Origin: Tetrahymena elliotti 4EA
Taxonomy: Eukaryota; Ciliophora; Oligohymenophorea; Hymenostomatida; Tetrahymenidae
Direction: 5' to 3'
NCBI GenBank assembly: GCA_000231825.2
Contig: JH720370.1
Span: 238,292-302,291 of the forward strand
Length of the DNA: 64,000 nucleotides
The position numbers and the translations under genes are program-made. Under the pieces are notes generated by a model that did no database searches, was not told where the DNA came from, and saw nothing but the letters and a program-made list of their open reading frames with translations. This document shows positions 62,589-64,000 of this stretch, piece by piece (position 1 is the stretch's first letter; the number at the start of each line of letters is the position of its first letter).

Positions 62589-64000
62589 ATGGATTCATTT
62601 TTAGATGTAAATTAAGAGAAATTTATTATCACCTTTGAGATACTTTATAGTATAGGTGCTGGTTTTTTAATATATTTGTCATATATCTACATTACTTAGA
62701 ATCTTATTGGCTGCTTTGTGGTTGTGATGATCAGTTTCGGATTAAAGCGAATGATATCTTTATGTTTAATTATGATCTCATATTTAGAAGCAATAACCTT
62801 CTTATTATGGGGTCTTGAAATAATTCTACTTGGATTTGTATTTGGGCTTCAACAATTAGATGAATCTTCAGCTTTACTATAGGCTTTTTCTTTTAATTCT
62901 TCATTAAAATTAATTATTACATTTCTTACATAATTTATAACTACATTCTGTTTTTAATTGCTCTCAGATAGTGAGTTAGATGATAATACAAAAGTTATTC
63001 AATATGTATTATTTTATTATTTCCTGATATGCTCCTCTATTTCGATCACATTGATATTGGATTCAAATTTTAAATAAAAGTTGAAATCCTTTTTAAATAT
63101 ATTGTCCCTATATTTAAGTGTGTCTTGCCTTTGTTTATTTTAAGGACCTAAAGGATTTAATATTGCTTATTGCTAGCTTATAATAATGGTTATAGGTAAT
63201 TCAATTTTATTATTTACATATAAAAAAAAGACACATGAATATATGGGATTGTATATTTTTATGAATACCTTTAATATTGAGTTTGAAGAATTTAATCACA
63301 GTATTTTTTAATAATTTTAGTATAAAAACTTCATAATTCTAAGATATTTGAGTCAAGTAATTAGATTCTTGCTAATATGTTATTTTGGAATTGATTATTT
63401 AATAAATAATGAAGATAAGGATTTATTTAATAAAATTAAGTTAATACATATTATCTTGAGTTTGACTATATCTTTGATATTTCTCTATGTTCATTTTTCA
63501 AATTTTATCTAGTTTTCTTTCAAGTATTAAAGATATAAAGTTGATACTGAAATAAAAGCTAAGCATTTAGCAAAGAACATGAAAAAAAGAAAATTTACTC
63601 AATTCATTGAAATAGATTTATGTATAGATAATTTATCAGAAGATTTAACTATTTATTCCTTAATTGCCTAAAACTCTGTAGATTTATTTTTAAAGATTTC
63701 TGAAATAAAAATGAAAAGTAAGAAATAAATAAAATTCAAAATCATCGTTGGCTATTGGTTTGGTAGATATTTTATAAGTAATTAAGAAACAATAGTAGAA
63801 ATGCTAAAAACTATAGAGTATGCTAAGAGAAAAATTATAATAAACCTAGTTGATAGTAATTATCTTTTTGACATTATATTAGAGAGAATTTAAAATGGAT
63901 TAATATAAAACAAGTTAACTTCTTACCTGATTTCCTAAATTTAAAGTGGTAGCTAAATTAGCGTCATACAAAAATTAAAAATACAAGTTTTAGTAATTAC
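62589..64000 (+). CDS. Polytopic membrane protein, tandem paralogue 2 (truncated by window end)
   Basis: Open from ATG at 62589 (MDSFLDVNQEKF) to the last base with no TGA, so the 3' end lies beyond the window; about 470 codons are present. It matches paralogue 1 throughout: YSIGAGFLIYLSYIYIT, VIQYVLFYYFLICSS, LSLYLSVSCLCLFQGPKGFN, IAQNSVDLFLKISEIKMK, VEMLKTIEYAKR and LTSYLISQ. Membrane segments correspond one to one. Judging from copy 1 only about 26 codons are missing. No introns are needed. Function unknown. Confidence 0.8.

Noticed and set aside
1..64000. tRNA, rRNA, CRISPR array, telomere repeats and prokaryotic operon signals
   Set aside because: I looked for T-loop words such as GGTTCGA, for rRNA cores, spaced direct repeats of CRISPR type and runs of the ciliate telomere repeat and found none. 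The gene structures are eukaryotic, so ribosome binding sites and operons do not apply.

Overview
The window reads as ciliate macronuclear DNA, most likely Tetrahymena (T. thermophila or a close relative). TAA and TAG occur in frame throughout every recognisable gene and must encode glutamine, so TGA is the only stop. Base composition is extremely AT-rich. Introns are short GT..AG elements, mostly about 50-100 bp, and genes lie singly on either strand with AT-rich spacers. Because of this code, most genes cannot be seen as long ORFs under the standard code. The models below were read with TAA/TAG = Gln, splice phases were checked by codon arithmetic, and all family assignments are by eye.

Layout. 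1-15 kb: a YeeE/YedE-type sulfur transporter (-), a coiled-coil protein (+), a B-box/WD40 protein (-), a decayed Tc1/mariner-like transposase (+), and a CNNM/Mam3-type metal transporter (-). 16-28 kb: the axonemal WD40 protein CFAP52/WDR16 (+), whose intron holds a 42-bp minisatellite with an assembly gap; two small intronless ORFs (+); a secretory-pathway single-pass membrane protein (+); a COA4-like twin CX9C protein (-); and an acyl-carrier-protein-like protein (+). 28-41 kb: a prominin-like five-transmembrane protein (+), an LRR protein (-), a coiled-coil protein (-), an E2F transcription factor (+), a VPS9-domain Rab GEF (-) and a likely myristoylated small protein (-). 41-64 kb: two tandem secreted six-cysteine proteins (+), a ciliate-type two-TM membrane protein (+), an IQ-motif protein (+), a small uncertain ORF (-), a long coiled-coil protein (+), and two tandem paralogous polytopic membrane proteins (+), the second cut by the window end.

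The genes do not form an operon-like system. Several relate to cilia and membranes (CFAP52, IQ and coiled-coil proteins, the prominin-like protein, the VPS9 GEF) and two to mitochondria (COA4-like, ACP-like). The most unusual material is not conventional coding sequence: several degenerate tandem-repeat arrays (about 161 bp x6, about 225 bp x4, and an irregular older one), the intronic minisatellite, a transposase relic retained in macronuclear DNA, and an orphan coding-like fragment of higher GC. No rRNA, tRNA, CRISPR array, telomere or origin could be recognised.
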